A DNA stretch of 64,000 nucleotides, from the NCBI GenBank assembly GCA_025359205.1, contig JANYHD010000010.1, forward strand, positions 62,001 to 126,000, written 5' to 3'. Each line of letters opens with the position of its first letter. The stretch's first letter is position 1. This stretch comes from Gammaproteobacteria bacterium. Its GTDB lineage: Bacteria > Pseudomonadota > Gammaproteobacteria > Steroidobacterales > Steroidobacteraceae. The notes under the pieces are model-generated. The model saw nothing but the letters and a program-made list of their open reading frames with translations, ran no database searches and was not told the DNA's origin. The position numbers were made by a program, and so were the translations under genes. Below are positions 1 through 8,999 of the stretch, piece by piece.

Positions 1-782
1 GCCAGCGGCGCCTTGCCAGTGAGATCGGTGTAGCGCTCGACCACGCGGCGCAGCTCCGGCCCGTAAATAAGGTAGTAGTCGATCGGTCCACCCGCGGCGC
101 CGAAGGCCAACGTGTCCGGATCCTGCTTGCCGAAATCGAACCAGCTGCGCCAGGTGTTATCGAGGTAGATGCCGTAGCTGGCACCTGGCGTGCCCGTGGC
201 GATGAAGAAGGGGACGCTCTTGTAGAGCGGATCCGTGGACTCCTGGTACATGTAAGAATCGGTGTTCCAGTTGACGAAGGCCTGGCCGCGCCGATCGAGC
301 GGCCCTGCTTTGTCGCCCAGGCCGAAGAAATGCTGGTCCGGCGTCAGCTGCTTGCGCAGCGCAAAACTCGCGCCCTGTGTTTCGACCGCGTGCTCGGGCG
401 CGTCGGCCGAAATCACGTGACCTGCCATGTCGGACACGATCAACCGCAAGCTCGCACGCTCGATGCGCACCGACAAAAGCGCCGTCTCGAACCCTTCGGC
501 GTCGGGTCTGGACCAGGGCCGCACGCTGACGCCGGCGTGGCGCAATTCCGCGGGTATCACCCAGGACGCGTCTTCGGGAAAATCACCCGCCGGCGCGATG
601 CGCACACGCAGGATGTCATCCGCGATCGCGGTCACCTGCAGCCGCAGCGTTCCCGATTGCAGGTCCACGCCCGCAGCCGCAGCAGGTAATGCAGTGCCGG
701 CGGCCAGCGCGGCGCAGGCTGCCAGCGCAAGGGACAGTGCGCGGCGTTCACGGCGGCGGCATCCACGTTGATCGAGTTGCAT
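1..782 (-). CDS. GH31 family alpha-glucosidase/xylosidase-like, N-terminal part
   Basis: Partial gene that runs off the left edge; about 260 residues are visible. It starts at an ATG at 782 and opens with an arginine-rich stretch, a hydrophobic core and an Ala-rich cleavage region, so it is probably exported. The visible part reads as the N-terminal beta-sandwich of glycoside hydrolase family 31: FFGLGDKAG near residue 160, then SVPFF, YGIYLDN and YYLIYG, ending in ERYTDLTGKAPL, which normally leads into the catalytic barrel. The catalytic aspartates lie outside the window, so substrate (alpha-glucoside, alpha-xyloside or other) cannot be read. It is divergent from the GMC oxidoreductase operon, which suggests a shared sugar-degrading role. 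Confidence 0.85.
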   Translation of the reverse strand, partial: MQLDQRGCRRRERRALSLALAACAALAAGTALPAAAAGVDLQSGTLRLQVTAIADDILRVRIAPAGDFPEDASWVIPAELRHAGVSVRPWSRPDAEGFETALLSVRIERASLRLIVSDMAGHVISADAPEHAVETQGASFALRKQLTPDQHFFGLGDKAGPLDRRGQAFVNWNTDSYMYQESTDPLYKSVPFFIATGTPGASYGIYLDNTWRSWFDFGKQDPDTLAFGAAGGPIDYYLIYGPELRRVVERYTDLTGKAPL

Positions 783-866
783 GGCGGTCCCCTGAATGTG
801 TACAGGCCCTGAAGTCCGCACGCTTGGCGGCTTGCGGCGGCAAATGTAGCAGGTGCTTTGTGTCGT

Positions 867-896
867 TTGACACTTCCGGCGCGCCGATGCTACAAA
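867..896 (+). promoter_or_regulatory. Sigma70-like promoter of the GMC/sugar operon
   Basis: TTGACA at 867-872 and TACAAA at 891-896 are 18 bases apart, a good housekeeping promoter reading into the operon that starts at 937. It would give a leader of roughly 35 nt. A second TATAAC-like box lies at about 911-916. No operator repeat is obvious apart from a GC-rich inverted stretch inside the spacer. Confidence 0.6.
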
Positions 897-936
897 CGGG
901 CGGTTGCATCTATAACAATGAATACGCGGGGCACCC

Positions 937-1608
937 TTGGCTGGACAGACCGTCGCTCGCCGTGAAGTCATCCGCCTGCTCGGCATCGCCTCCGTGGCGG
1001 CGACTTTCCCCGGGTTTCGCAATTGGGCCTTCGCCGGCAGCGCTGGGGACGCTGGGGACGCGCCCGTGGCGACGGGCGCGTACCGGCCGCTGTTTTTCAA
1101 GGCGGATGACTACCGTCTCGTCGCGCATCTGGCCGAGCTGATCATCCCCGCGGACGACACGCCGGGGGCGGCCCAGGCGGGTGTCGCGGAATTCATCGAC
1201 TTCATGGTTGCCAACCGCGTGCCGATCAGCGGCGCGGGCCACAGCGAGCCGCCGCGCGACTCCGCTTTGAAGATGGGTTCGGAGCTGCAGGCCCAGTGGG
1301 TCGAGGGGCTGGGTTGGCTCAACGCGCGTTGCCAGTACGATCATGGCCGCGCGTTCATGGATTGCGACAGCGCGCAGCAACTCGCTTTGCTTGGCGCACT
1401 CGCCTACAAGGACAAGTACACAAGCGCGACCGCGGGTGGCCGCGAGTTCTTCCGCCTGGTGCGGGATTACACAGTCACCGGTTACTATACCTCGCGGGTG
1501 GGGCTCGAGGCGCTCGGCTTCCAGGGACTGCGAAATTCCTGGCCTAAGATGCCGGGCTGTCCGCATCCCGAAGACCCCGAACACCTGCACCTGCGAGCCG
1601 TGACATGA
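937..1608 (+). CDS. Gluconate 2-dehydrogenase subunit 3 family protein (Tat-exported small subunit)
   Basis: A 223-residue protein with a twin-arginine signal (ARREVIRLLG, then a hydrophobic stretch to about residue 33), followed by an all-helical body of the type found in the small subunit of membrane-associated FAD dehydrogenases (YRPLFFKADDYRLVAHLAELIIPADDTPGA). In known complexes this subunit carries the export signal and takes its folded FAD partner through the Tat pore. It overlaps the GMC gene by 4 nt (ATGA), so the two are probably translated together and assembled as a pair. The only in-frame start is TTG at 937, because a stop lies at 919-921. A short out-of-frame ATG ORF at 918-965 covers the same start. 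No cytochrome c subunit gene is adjacent. Confidence 0.85.
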   Translation: MAGQTVARREVIRLLGIASVAATFPGFRNWAFAGSAGDAGDAPVATGAYRPLFFKADDYRLVAHLAELIIPADDTPGAAQAGVAEFIDFMVANRVPISGAGHSEPPRDSALKMGSELQAQWVEGLGWLNARCQYDHGRAFMDCDSAQQLALLGALAYKDKYTSATAGGREFFRLVRDYTVTGYYTSRVGLEALGFQGLRNSWPKMPGCPHPEDPEHLHLRAVT

Positions 1609-3323
1609 GCGGCAAGATCGCTGCGGTAAAACCGCACATTTTTGACGTGATCGTAGTAGGCACTGGCGCCGGCGGCGGCACAGCGATGAAGATGCTGTGC
1701 GAAGGCGGCCTCAAGGTGCTGGCGCTGAACTCCGGGCCGCGCACTGAGCCCGCCACCGATTACCGGATGCACCGCCAGGTCTTTGACCTCAAGTACCGCG
1801 GCTTCGGCGATCCACTGGCGCTCGCGGGCCGCGCGCACCAGGAGCGCTACTCGGTCGAGGAGAGCGAGTACAACGAGGGCCCGCATCTGTGGGAACACGA
1901 CATCGCCTACTCGAACAGCGCCGGCACCGACTGGTACTGGAAGCGCTGCAAGGGAACCGGTGGCAAGGCGAATTTCTGGGGACGCTCGTCCTGCCGCTAC
2001 GGCGACATCGACTTCAAGGCTGCGAGCCTCGATGGCGCCGGTGTGGACTGGCCGGTTGACTACGCCGAGATCGCGCCGTGGTTCAGCAAGGCCGAGCGCT
2101 ACATGGGCGTCGCCAGCTCGGTGCAGAATCGCCCGAGCAACCCGGATGGTGAATACCTGCCGCCGATGACCTGGCGCTGCTACGACTACATCATCCAGAA
2201 GGCGGCGGAAAAGATCGGCGTGCCCTATCTGCCCGATCGTTGCGCGCAGCTCACCGTCGCGCACAACGGACACCCGGCCTGTCATTACTGCGGCAACTGC
2301 AGTCAGGGGTGCGATGCGGGTTCGTTCTTCTCGCCGACCTGGTACACGATCCCGGATGCGGAGCAGTCGCAGAACCTGTCGCTGATCACCGATGCATTGG
2401 TGCGCAGCGTACTGGTGGATGAATACGGTCACGCGCAAGGCGTGGCCTACCTCGATCGCGCCACGCACCGCGAAGTCGAGGTCTACGCGAAGGTGGTCGT
2501 GCTCGCGGCATCCTGCGTCGAGACCGCGCACATCATGCTGAACTCGCGCTCGCGGCACTGGCCGACCGGCATTGCAAATTCAAGTGGACAGCTGGGACGG
2601 AACCTCTGCGATCACCTGTATGGGAGTCCCGGTTACGGGTACCTGCCGCAGCTCCTCGGGCAACCGAGCGCACCGGACAACATCGCCAACTCGACCGTGG
2701 CGTGGATGCCGCGCTGGCAGAACCTCGACAATCCGCGTGCCGAGAAATTCATTCGCGGCTACGCCATCTACATGGGCGGAGGGTGCGACGAGTTCCCGTG
2801 GCACTACAATCACATCGACGGCTTCGGCTCCGAGTTCAAGCGCGGCATCAAGCGCTACTACCCCGCGACCGTGGGGGCGCTGATCCAGGCGCCTTCGCTC
2901 CCGAGCCCGAACAACTACGTCGACATCGATCCGGAGAAGCAGGATATCTACGGCATCCCGCAGCTGCGCTTTCATTTCCAGTGGAGCCCGAACGAGCTGA
3001 TGATGTGGGAGCACTCGAAACAGGTCATGGCGGATCTGTTCAAGGCCGCCGGCGGCGAGCTGTGGGGGGCCGATGGCGACCCGAACCGCCCGGGCACCAG
3101 CCTGCACGAGACCGGCGTGTGTCGCATGGGGAATGACCCAAAGAGCTTTGTCACCAACAAGTGGGCCCAGACTCACGACGTGCCGAACCTCTACATCTGC
3201 GACGCCGGCATTTTCCCCGGTAACAATGACAAGACCACGACCATGCCGATCATCGCCTTCGCGATGCGCACCAGCGACTACATGCTCGATAACTTCCGGC
3301 GCGGCGTACACAAGCGCGCCTGA
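1605..3323 (+). CDS. GMC family FAD-dependent oxidoreductase
   Basis: A 572-residue large subunit. The FAD dinucleotide-binding motif VVGTGAGGG is at residues 17-25, a second FAD contact region GTGGKANFWGR lies near 107-117, and a Cys-rich segment HYCGNCSQGCDAG is near 227. The conserved C-terminal catalytic region has SLHETG (His about 501) and the FPGNNDKTTT segment (Asn about 541), matching the His/Asn active-site layout of glucose-methanol-choline oxidoreductases. It has no signal peptide, consistent with export bound to the Tat-tagged upstream subunit. Its neighbours suggest oxidation of a sugar or glycoside in the periplasm, possibly at C3 as in bacterial glycoside 3-dehydrogenases; the substrate is inference. 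Confidence 0.88.
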   Translation: MSGKIAAVKPHIFDVIVVGTGAGGGTAMKMLCEGGLKVLALNSGPRTEPATDYRMHRQVFDLKYRGFGDPLALAGRAHQERYSVEESEYNEGPHLWEHDIAYSNSAGTDWYWKRCKGTGGKANFWGRSSCRYGDIDFKAASLDGAGVDWPVDYAEIAPWFSKAERYMGVASSVQNRPSNPDGEYLPPMTWRCYDYIIQKAAEKIGVPYLPDRCAQLTVAHNGHPACHYCGNCSQGCDAGSFFSPTWYTIPDAEQSQNLSLITDALVRSVLVDEYGHAQGVAYLDRATHREVEVYAKVVVLAASCVETAHIMLNSRSRHWPTGIANSSGQLGRNLCDHLYGSPGYGYLPQLLGQPSAPDNIANSTVAWMPRWQNLDNPRAEKFIRGYAIYMGGGCDEFPWHYNHIDGFGSEFKRGIKRYYPATVGALIQAPSLPSPNNYVDIDPEKQDIYGIPQLRFHFQWSPNELMMWEHSKQVMADLFKAAGGELWGADGDPNRPGTSLHETGVCRMGNDPKSFVTNKWAQTHDVPNLYICDAGIFPGNNDKTTTMPIIAFAMRTSDYMLDNFRRGVHKRA

Positions 3324-3367
3324 GCGTCAGCAAGTTCTTCGTGGCGCCATCACATGAAGCACGGCAC

Positions 3368-4477
3368 GTGAGCAAGTCCGTAGGGATAGGCATCGTCGGC
3401 TGCGGCAACGCGATGGACGGCGCCTACATGCCGGTGGTCGAGCGGCTGGCGCAGCAGGGCAAGGCGCGGCTCATCGGCGTCACGCACAGCTCACGCGGCG
3501 GCTGCCGCGCGCTGCTGAAGAAATGGCGCGTGCCGAAGTACTTCAATACGCCAGAAGAGCTCTGCGCTGCCGACGAGGTTGACCTGGTCGTGGTACTGAC
3601 GCCGATGACTCTGCACGGCGCGATGGCGCGCACCGCGCTCGCGGCGCACAAGCACGTGCTGGTGGAGAAGCCGCTCGCACTCACGCTGCCGGAAGCGCGG
3701 CGCCTGATTGCGATGGCGAAGCTCGCGCGCCGCCACCTGATGTGCGCGCCATTCGTGACGTTGAGCCCGACGTTCAATCTCATTCGCCAGCGGCTCGCCT
3801 TCGGCGACATCGGCAAGGTGTGCCTGGCGCGCGCGCGCTACGGCTGGGCGGGCCCCGACTGGTCGGAGTGGTTCTACCAGCGCGGCGGCGGCCCGATCTT
3901 CGATCTCGCGGTCTACAACCTGACCAGCCTCACCGCGCTGTTGGGGCCCGCTCGGCGCGTGGCCGCGATGACCGGCATCGCCCAGCCGCTGCGCAAGGTG
4001 CGCGGCCGCATCATCAAGGCGCAGGTCGAGGATAACGCGCAGATCACGCTGGATTTCGGGCGCAATGTGTTTGCGACGGTCACTTCCGGTTTCACGATGC
4101 AGAAGTACCGCTCGCCTGGGCTTGAGTTCTACGGCACCGAGGGCACGCTGCAGATGCTGGGCGATGACTGGGCTCCGGACGGCTACGAGATCTGGCGCAA
4201 CGATGTCGGCGCCTGGCAGGTCTATGGCGAGACCGATCCGCACTGGCAATGGACACAGGGGCTCGTGCACCTCGTAGATTGCCTGCTGCGCCGTGAACGC
4301 CCGGCGGTACGCCCGGAGCATGCACTTCACGTACTCGAGATCATGCTCGCGGCGCAAAGGGCCAGTCGCACTGGCCGCGCGCAGCGGATCCACACCCGCT
4401 TCACGCTGCCGCCGCCCCGCGCCGATACGCACAGGGACGCGCACCGCATCCACAACCGTCCCCAGGCCGATGACTGA
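3368..4477 (+). CDS. Gfo/Idh/MocA family oxidoreductase
   Basis: An NAD(P)-dependent dehydrogenase of the glucose-fructose oxidoreductase/inositol dehydrogenase superfamily. The N-terminal Rossmann motif is GIGIVGCGN and the family signature EKPLALTLPEA is near residues 98-108; the C-terminal alpha/beta domain follows. Length is about 369 residues with GTG at 3368 (reading MSKSVGIG), or 378 from GTG at 3341; neither has a clear ribosome binding site, and 3368 was chosen because it begins right at the conserved fold. The stop overlaps the next gene's start by 8 nt. Members act on sugars, inositols and keto-sugars, so a role after the GMC enzyme is plausible but not proven. Confidence 0.85.
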   Translation: MSKSVGIGIVGCGNAMDGAYMPVVERLAQQGKARLIGVTHSSRGGCRALLKKWRVPKYFNTPEELCAADEVDLVVVLTPMTLHGAMARTALAAHKHVLVEKPLALTLPEARRLIAMAKLARRHLMCAPFVTLSPTFNLIRQRLAFGDIGKVCLARARYGWAGPDWSEWFYQRGGGPIFDLAVYNLTSLTALLGPARRVAAMTGIAQPLRKVRGRIIKAQVEDNAQITLDFGRNVFATVTSGFTMQKYRSPGLEFYGTEGTLQMLGDDWAPDGYEIWRNDVGAWQVYGETDPHWQWTQGLVHLVDCLLRRERPAVRPEHALHVLEIMLAAQRASRTGRAQRIHTRFTLPPPRADTHRDAHRIHNRPQADD

Positions 4478-5843
4478 CAAGACCAACCTGCCCTACGTGC
4501 TGTTCCTGGCGATCACGGCGGCCACCGGCGGGCTGCTGTTCGGCTTCGATATCGCCATCATCAGCGGCGCCGGGCATTTCCTGGTGCAGCATTTCGGTCT
4601 CAATGACCTGAGCCTCGGCGTCGCCTTCAGTTCGCTCCTGTTCGGTTGCGTCATCGGCTCCGCGGTCGCGGGCCGCGTCACCGACCGGCTGGGACGCCGG
4701 CGCATCCTGCTGTGGGTGGCGGTGCTGTTCGCGCTGACCTCGGCGGCCACCGGGTTGGCGTGGAGTTTCCAGAGCTTCCTCGCGGCGCGGTTCCTGGGCG
4801 GCCTCGCCGTCGGTGCGGTCTCGCTGGTGTCGCCGATGTACGTGTCGGAGATCTCCCCACCCACCTTGCGCGGTCGCATGGGCACGCTCTACCAGATGTC
4901 GATCGTGACGGGCATCCTGGCTTCCTACTGCATCAACTACCTGTTGCGCGATCTTGGTCCCGACAGCTGGCGCTGGATGTTCATTTCGGGTGTGATCCCT
5001 TCGGTCATCTTCTTCGCACTCCTGCTCCTGGCACCCGAGACACCTCGTTACCTCGCCATGGCAGGCCGGCGCGACGAGGCTTTCGCGATCATGGAGCGCA
5101 TCGGCGGCCGCGCCAGCGCCGAGTTCGCGATGCGTGAGATCAGCGCCAGCCTGACGACCCAGCGCCGCGCCTGGCGCGACCTGCTGCAGCCGGGGATCCG
5201 GCGCGCGGTGATGGTCGGCTTCTGGCTCGCGATCCTGATCCACTTTTCGGGCATCAACACCGTCATCGATTACGCGCCACGGATTTTCCAGTCCGCCGGC
5301 TGGAATATGGATGCGGCCTACCTGTCGACCGTGGTGATCGGCCTCACGAACTTTGCCTTCACCGCAGTCTCGTTCTGGACCATCGATCGCTACGGCCGCC
5401 GGCCGCTGTACATCGTCGGCTCGCTCGGCATGGCGCTCACGCTGGCGGCGCTGACGATCGCCGTGCTGCTGGGCCAGTTCCACGGCCCGCTGGTGCTCGT
5501 ACTCATACTCGCCTACCTTGTCTGTTTCTGTTCCTGCATTGGCCCGGTGTTCTGGACGCTGGTGCCGGAAATCTTCCCGAACAACATCCGCGGCACCGCG
5601 ATGATCGTGCCGGTGCTCACGCAATGGGTCGCGAACGCCGTCGTCGTGCTGCTGTTCCCGGCGGCGCTCCACGGCTTAGGCCAGGCCGCGACCTTCGGCT
5701 TCCTCGCCGTCGTCTCGCTGGCCCAGGCGCTGTTCACGATCGCCTTCGTGCCCGAGACCAAGAACCGCCCGCTCGAGGAGATCGAGGAGTTCTGGACCAG
5801 CAAACCATTGGCACCAACGAAACCGCTGGTGGGAGCTCGGTAG
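4470..5843 (+). CDS. Sugar porter family MFS transporter
   Basis: A 457-residue, 12-helix inner-membrane protein with sugar porter signatures: GGLLFGFD in helix 1, DRLGRRR in the helix 2-3 loop, PETPRYL after helix 6, DRYGRRP in the helix 8-9 loop and PETKNRPLEEIE at the C-terminus. Such proteins bring in hexoses, pentoses or inositol with protons. The ATG at 4470 was chosen because it gives the normal sugar-porter N-terminus and overlaps the upstream stop by 8 nt; a longer frame from 4293 only re-reads the upstream gene. It probably imports the product of the secreted glycosidases and oxidoreductase of this locus. Confidence 0.9.
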   Translation: MTDKTNLPYVLFLAITAATGGLLFGFDIAIISGAGHFLVQHFGLNDLSLGVAFSSLLFGCVIGSAVAGRVTDRLGRRRILLWVAVLFALTSAATGLAWSFQSFLAARFLGGLAVGAVSLVSPMYVSEISPPTLRGRMGTLYQMSIVTGILASYCINYLLRDLGPDSWRWMFISGVIPSVIFFALLLLAPETPRYLAMAGRRDEAFAIMERIGGRASAEFAMREISASLTTQRRAWRDLLQPGIRRAVMVGFWLAILIHFSGINTVIDYAPRIFQSAGWNMDAAYLSTVVIGLTNFAFTAVSFWTIDRYGRRPLYIVGSLGMALTLAALTIAVLLGQFHGPLVLVLILAYLVCFCSCIGPVFWTLVPEIFPNNIRGTAMIVPVLTQWVANAVVVLLFPAALHGLGQAATFGFLAVVSLAQALFTIAFVPETKNRPLEEIEEFWTSKPLAPTKPLVGAR

Positions 5844-5897
5844 CATGGAGCGAGGCACTTAGCATGGGGCGAGGCAACTAGCGTGGCGCGGGGCGTC
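5841..5897 (+). repeat. Triple 19-bp tandem repeat across a stop/start junction
   Basis: Three consecutive 19-nt units begin at 5841, 5860 and 5879, each of the form TAGC, then ATGG or GTGG, then a G-rich tail. Unit 1 contains the MFS stop (TAG 5841-5843). Units 1 and 2 each hold an ATG, four further codons and a TAG (MERGT at 5845, MGRGN at 5864). Unit 3 holds the GTG start of the next gene at 5883, whose product begins with the similar MARGV. The junction therefore looks triplicated, leaving two five-codon reading frames between the genes. Confidence 0.9.
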
Positions 5898-6722
5898 ATC
5901 GACGATGCGGCGGTGGCCGCCTTCAACGCGGACGGCTACGTGCTGGTGCGCGGCATGCTCGATGCCGAGGAGACAGGGCTGCTTGGCCGTGCGGCGCACG
6001 CCGACCGGGTACTCGACCAGCATTCCTTCGGGCGCGCCGACGGCGAAGGCGGCACGGTGCGGCTGTCGCTGTGGAATCATCCCACCGAGACCATCTACGG
6101 CATGATCGCGCGCTGCGAGTCCATCGTCGGCTCGATGGAGAAGCTCCTCGGCGGCGAGGTGTACCACTACCACTCGAAGATGATCATGAAGGACCCGCTG
6201 GTCGGCGGCGCCTGGACCTGGCACCAGGACTACGGCTACTGGTACCAAAACGGCGTGCTGTTCCCGTGGATGGCGAGCGCCTTCATCGCAATCGACCCGG
6301 CCACGCGCGAAAACGGCTGCCTGCAGGTGATCCGCGGCTCGCAGTTGCTCGGCCGGATCGATCATGTGCTGACCGGCGATCAGGCCGGCGCCGACCCGCA
6401 GCGCGTCGAAGAAGTGCTCAAGCGCCTCGCGCTGGTGTACGTGGAGATGGCGCCGGGCGACGCCCTGTTCTTCCACGCCAACACGCTGCATCGCTCCGAC
6501 CAGAACCGCTCGCCCAATCCGCGCTGGTCGATGATCTGCAGCTACAATGCCGCGCGCAACGATCCGTGCCGCGAATCGCACCACCCGCGTTACACGCCAC
6601 TGGTAAAGGTGCCGGATGCGAAAATCCGCGAATGCGGCGCACGGCGCTTTGCCGGCACCGAGGATGAGGGCGTGTGGCTGGACCCGGAGCACGATCGCAG
6701 CGCCAAGGGGCTGGACAAGTAA
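5883..6722 (+). CDS. Phytanoyl-CoA dioxygenase (PhyH) family Fe(II)/2-oxoglutarate oxygenase
   Basis: A 279-residue soluble oxygenase. The iron triad is visible as H114-x-D116 (in WHQDYG) and H203 (in TLHRSDQN), with an arginine at about 217 placed to bind 2-oxoglutarate. The fold and length fit bacterial PhyH proteins, which hydroxylate diverse small molecules; the family name does not imply phytanic acid. It begins with GTG at 5883 inside the third unit of the junction repeat and is probably translated by reinitiation after the MFS gene. The substrate is unknown; it may act on a sugar-derived or lipid-linked intermediate of this operon. Confidence 0.85.
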   Translation: MARGVIDDAAVAAFNADGYVLVRGMLDAEETGLLGRAAHADRVLDQHSFGRADGEGGTVRLSLWNHPTETIYGMIARCESIVGSMEKLLGGEVYHYHSKMIMKDPLVGGAWTWHQDYGYWYQNGVLFPWMASAFIAIDPATRENGCLQVIRGSQLLGRIDHVLTGDQAGADPQRVEEVLKRLALVYVEMAPGDALFFHANTLHRSDQNRSPNPRWSMICSYNAARNDPCRESHHPRYTPLVKVPDAKIRECGARRFAGTEDEGVWLDPEHDRSAKGLDK

Positions 6723-6725
6723 CTT

Positions 6726-8975
6726 ATGGGAAAAGCTATGGCGCGCTGTAAAATCATCGGGGTCGTCGCACTGGCCCTGGCGTTCGCACCCGCCCTGCAG
6801 GCGCAGAGCGCCTATTACCGCCACGCCTTCTTCGACAACAGTCAGCAGAGCGATTTCTACTGGAACAGCACTGCGCAGGCGGCCGCGCCCAGCACGCTGG
6901 AATTGCAGCACCGGCGCTTGCCGGTCGAGACCAAGTATTTCCTATCACCGCCGAACGCCATCCGCCTGCAGTGGCAGTCGCAGAGCGGTGGCGGTTGGGA
7001 TGCCGAGATCCACCTGGTCAATTTTCCCAACCGCTTTCCGGAACTGAGCGGGCAATACCTGTATTTCTGGGTGTACTCGCCCAGCGCGATCGCGGCGGCC
7101 GACCTGCCGGAGTTCCTGCTCTCCGATGCCCGCGAGGGCCTGCAGGTGGCGGAATTTCCCGGCAGCTTCACCGCGCCGGAGCCACTCGGCAAGTACACCG
7201 GCGACCTGCCGGCCGGAAAGTGGCTGCGCGTACGCGTGCCAATGCACTCGCTCCGCTCCGCTTCGGTGTTCGAATTCCATCCCGAGCGCCTGCAGAGCCT
7301 GATCTTCCACCAGGGACGTGCTGACGGCGCGGCGCATACCTTGATCATCGACCAGGTGCATGTGGACGACGAAGCGGCAGCGGCCAGCAACCTGGCCGCG
7401 GCCGGCAAAGCGCCCGCGCTGCCCGTACCCTCGCAGCTCACCGCTACAGGCTATGAGCGACATGTCTTGTTGCATTGGGAGGCTGCGGAGACAGCAGCAC
7501 TGGCGCACTACGTGATCTATCGCTCGCGCGATGGCGGTCCCTACGAGCCGATCGGCATGCAGTTACCGGGCACGCACCGCTACAGCGATTTCATCGGCAG
7601 CACCGACGTGAAGGCGAGCTATCGTGTCGCCGAGGTGGACTGGAGCAATCGCACGTCAGCACAGTCCGCGCCCGCCGCCGCGGCGACGCATGCGATGAGC
7701 GACGATGAACTGCTCACCATGCTGCAGGAAGCCGCGTTCCAGTATTACTGGGATGGGGGCGAGCCGAACTCCGGCATGGCGCACGAGAGCATGCCCGGCG
7801 ACGACCGCATCGTCGCCACAGGGGCGAGCGGCTTGGCCATCGCTGCGATCCTGGTCGGCGTCGACCGGCACTTCATCACACGCGCGCAGGGACTGGCGCG
7901 CCTCACCAGGATCGTGACCTTCCTTGAACGCGCGCCCCGCTATCATGGCGTCTGGTCGCACTACATGAACGGCGCCACGCGCGAGACCTTGCCGCTGTTC
8001 GGGATGCTGGATAACGGCGGCGACCTGGTCGAGACCGCGTTCATCACGCAGGGCCTGCTCACGGCACGGCAGTATTTCAACGGCCCTGCAGCGGGGGAAC
8101 GTGATCTCTACCAGCGCATCACGAAGCTGTGGGAAGGCATCGAGTGGGACTGGTATCGCGACAACGCACAGAGCGATTACCTGTACTGGCACTGGTCACC
8201 GCAGTGGGCTTTCCAGATCCGCCATCCGTTGATCGGTTTCAATGAAGTGATGGTGGTCTACCTGCTGGCGATCGCCTCGCCCACGCACAGCGTACCGGCG
8301 GACCTGTACTACTCGGGTTGGGCGGGTCAGGGGGAACGCGCCCTGGCTTACCGCCAGGGCTGGTCGGGCAGCGCCGATGGCAATCACTACGGCAACGGCA
8401 ATACCTATTTCGGCATCAAGCTGGACGTGGGTGTGGGCACGGGCGGTCCGCTGTTCTTCACGCACTACTCGTTCATGGGGTTCGATCCGCATGCGTTGCA
8501 CGATCGCTACACGGCGTCCTACTTCGAGAACAACCGCAACATCGCGCTCATCAATCGCGCCTATTGCATCGCCAACCCCAAGCATTACGCGGGCTACGGC
8601 GCCGACGCGTGGGGCCTGACCGCGAGCGATGGCCCGACTGGCTACAAGACGCCGGCTCCCGATGCGGACAACGATACCGGCACGATCACGCTGACCGGTG
8701 CGCTGGCTTCGTTCCCGTACACGCCCGAAGCCTCGATGGCGGCGTTCAAGCACTATTATCGGGATCTGGGCGCACAACTTTGGGATATCTATGGCCCGCG
8801 CGACGCGTACAACCCGACGGTCAACTGGGTCTCGCCGATCTACATGGGCCTCAACCAGGCGCCGATCGTCGCCATGGTGGAGAACTACAGAACGGGCCTG
8901 CTGTGGAAAACCTTCATGACGAACCCCGAGATCGCCGTGATGCAAAAGAAGCTGGACGAGGCGACGGCACGGTAG
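6726..8975 (+). CDS. Secreted GH144-like (glycoamylase-domain, COG5368) beta-1,2-glucanase
   Basis: A 749-residue exported protein: signal peptide (residues about 5-27, ending ALQAQS), an N-terminal beta-sandwich to about residue 230 that may bind carbohydrate, a fibronectin-III-like segment (about 235-320), then the alpha/alpha-barrel glycoamylase domain from [19 protein letters not shown] onward ([28 protein letters not shown] and HPLIGFNE are typical stretches, read here in parts). This domain is the one in GH144 endo-beta-1,2-glucanases and sophorohydrolases. ATG at 6738 is an alternative start preceded by GGGA. It is the last gene of the operon and suggests the locus feeds on beta-1,2-glucan or a similar glucan; substrate is inferred from family. 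Confidence 0.8.
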   Translation: MGKAMARCKIIGVVALALAFAPALQAQSAYYRHAFFDNSQQSDFYWNSTAQAAAPSTLELQHRRLPVETKYFLSPPNAIRLQWQSQSGGGWDAEIHLVNFPNRFPELSGQYLYFWVYSPSAIAAADLPEFLLSDAREGLQVAEFPGSFTAPEPLGKYTGDLPAGKWLRVRVPMHSLRSASVFEFHPERLQSLIFHQGRADGAAHTLIIDQVHVDDEAAAASNLAAAGKAPALPVPSQLTATGYERHVLLHWEAAETAALAHYVIYRSRDGGPYEPIGMQLPGTHRYSDFIGSTDVKASYRVAEVDWSNRTSAQSAPAAAATHAMSDDELLTMLQEAAFQYYWDGGEPNSGMAHESMPGDDRIVATGASGLAIAAILVGVDRHFITRAQGLARLTRIVTFLERAPRYHGVWSHYMNGATRETLPLFGMLDNGGDLVETAFITQGLLTARQYFNGPAAGERDLYQRITKLWEGIEWDWYRDNAQSDYLYWHWSPQWAFQIRHPLIGFNEVMVVYLLAIASPTHSVPADLYYSGWAGQGERALAYRQGWSGSADGNHYGNGNTYFGIKLDVGVGTGGPLFFTHYSFMGFDPHALHDRYTASYFENNRNIALINRAYCIANPKHYAGYGADAWGLTASDGPTGYKTPAPDADNDTGTITLTGALASFPYTPEASMAAFKHYYRDLGAQLWDIYGPRDAYNPTVNWVSPIYMGLNQAPIVAMVENYRTGLLWKTFMTNPEIAVMQKKLDEATAR

Positions 8976-8999
8976 GCCGGCACTTCGCGCGGGCCAGTA

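Noticed and set aside
918-965. ATG-started mini-ORF MNTRGTLGW before the subunit 3 gene, considered as its real start with a frameshift
   Set aside because: The TTG frame at 937 gives a complete Tat signal and needs no frameshift; the mini-ORF ends after 15 codons.
910-1590. Long minus-strand ORFs opposite clear genes (for example here, at 1485-2558, 18472-19983 and 46565-47872)
   Set aside because: They lie entirely opposite recognised genes, have Arg/Ala/His-rich sequences without any motif, and result from high GC content that removes stop codons.
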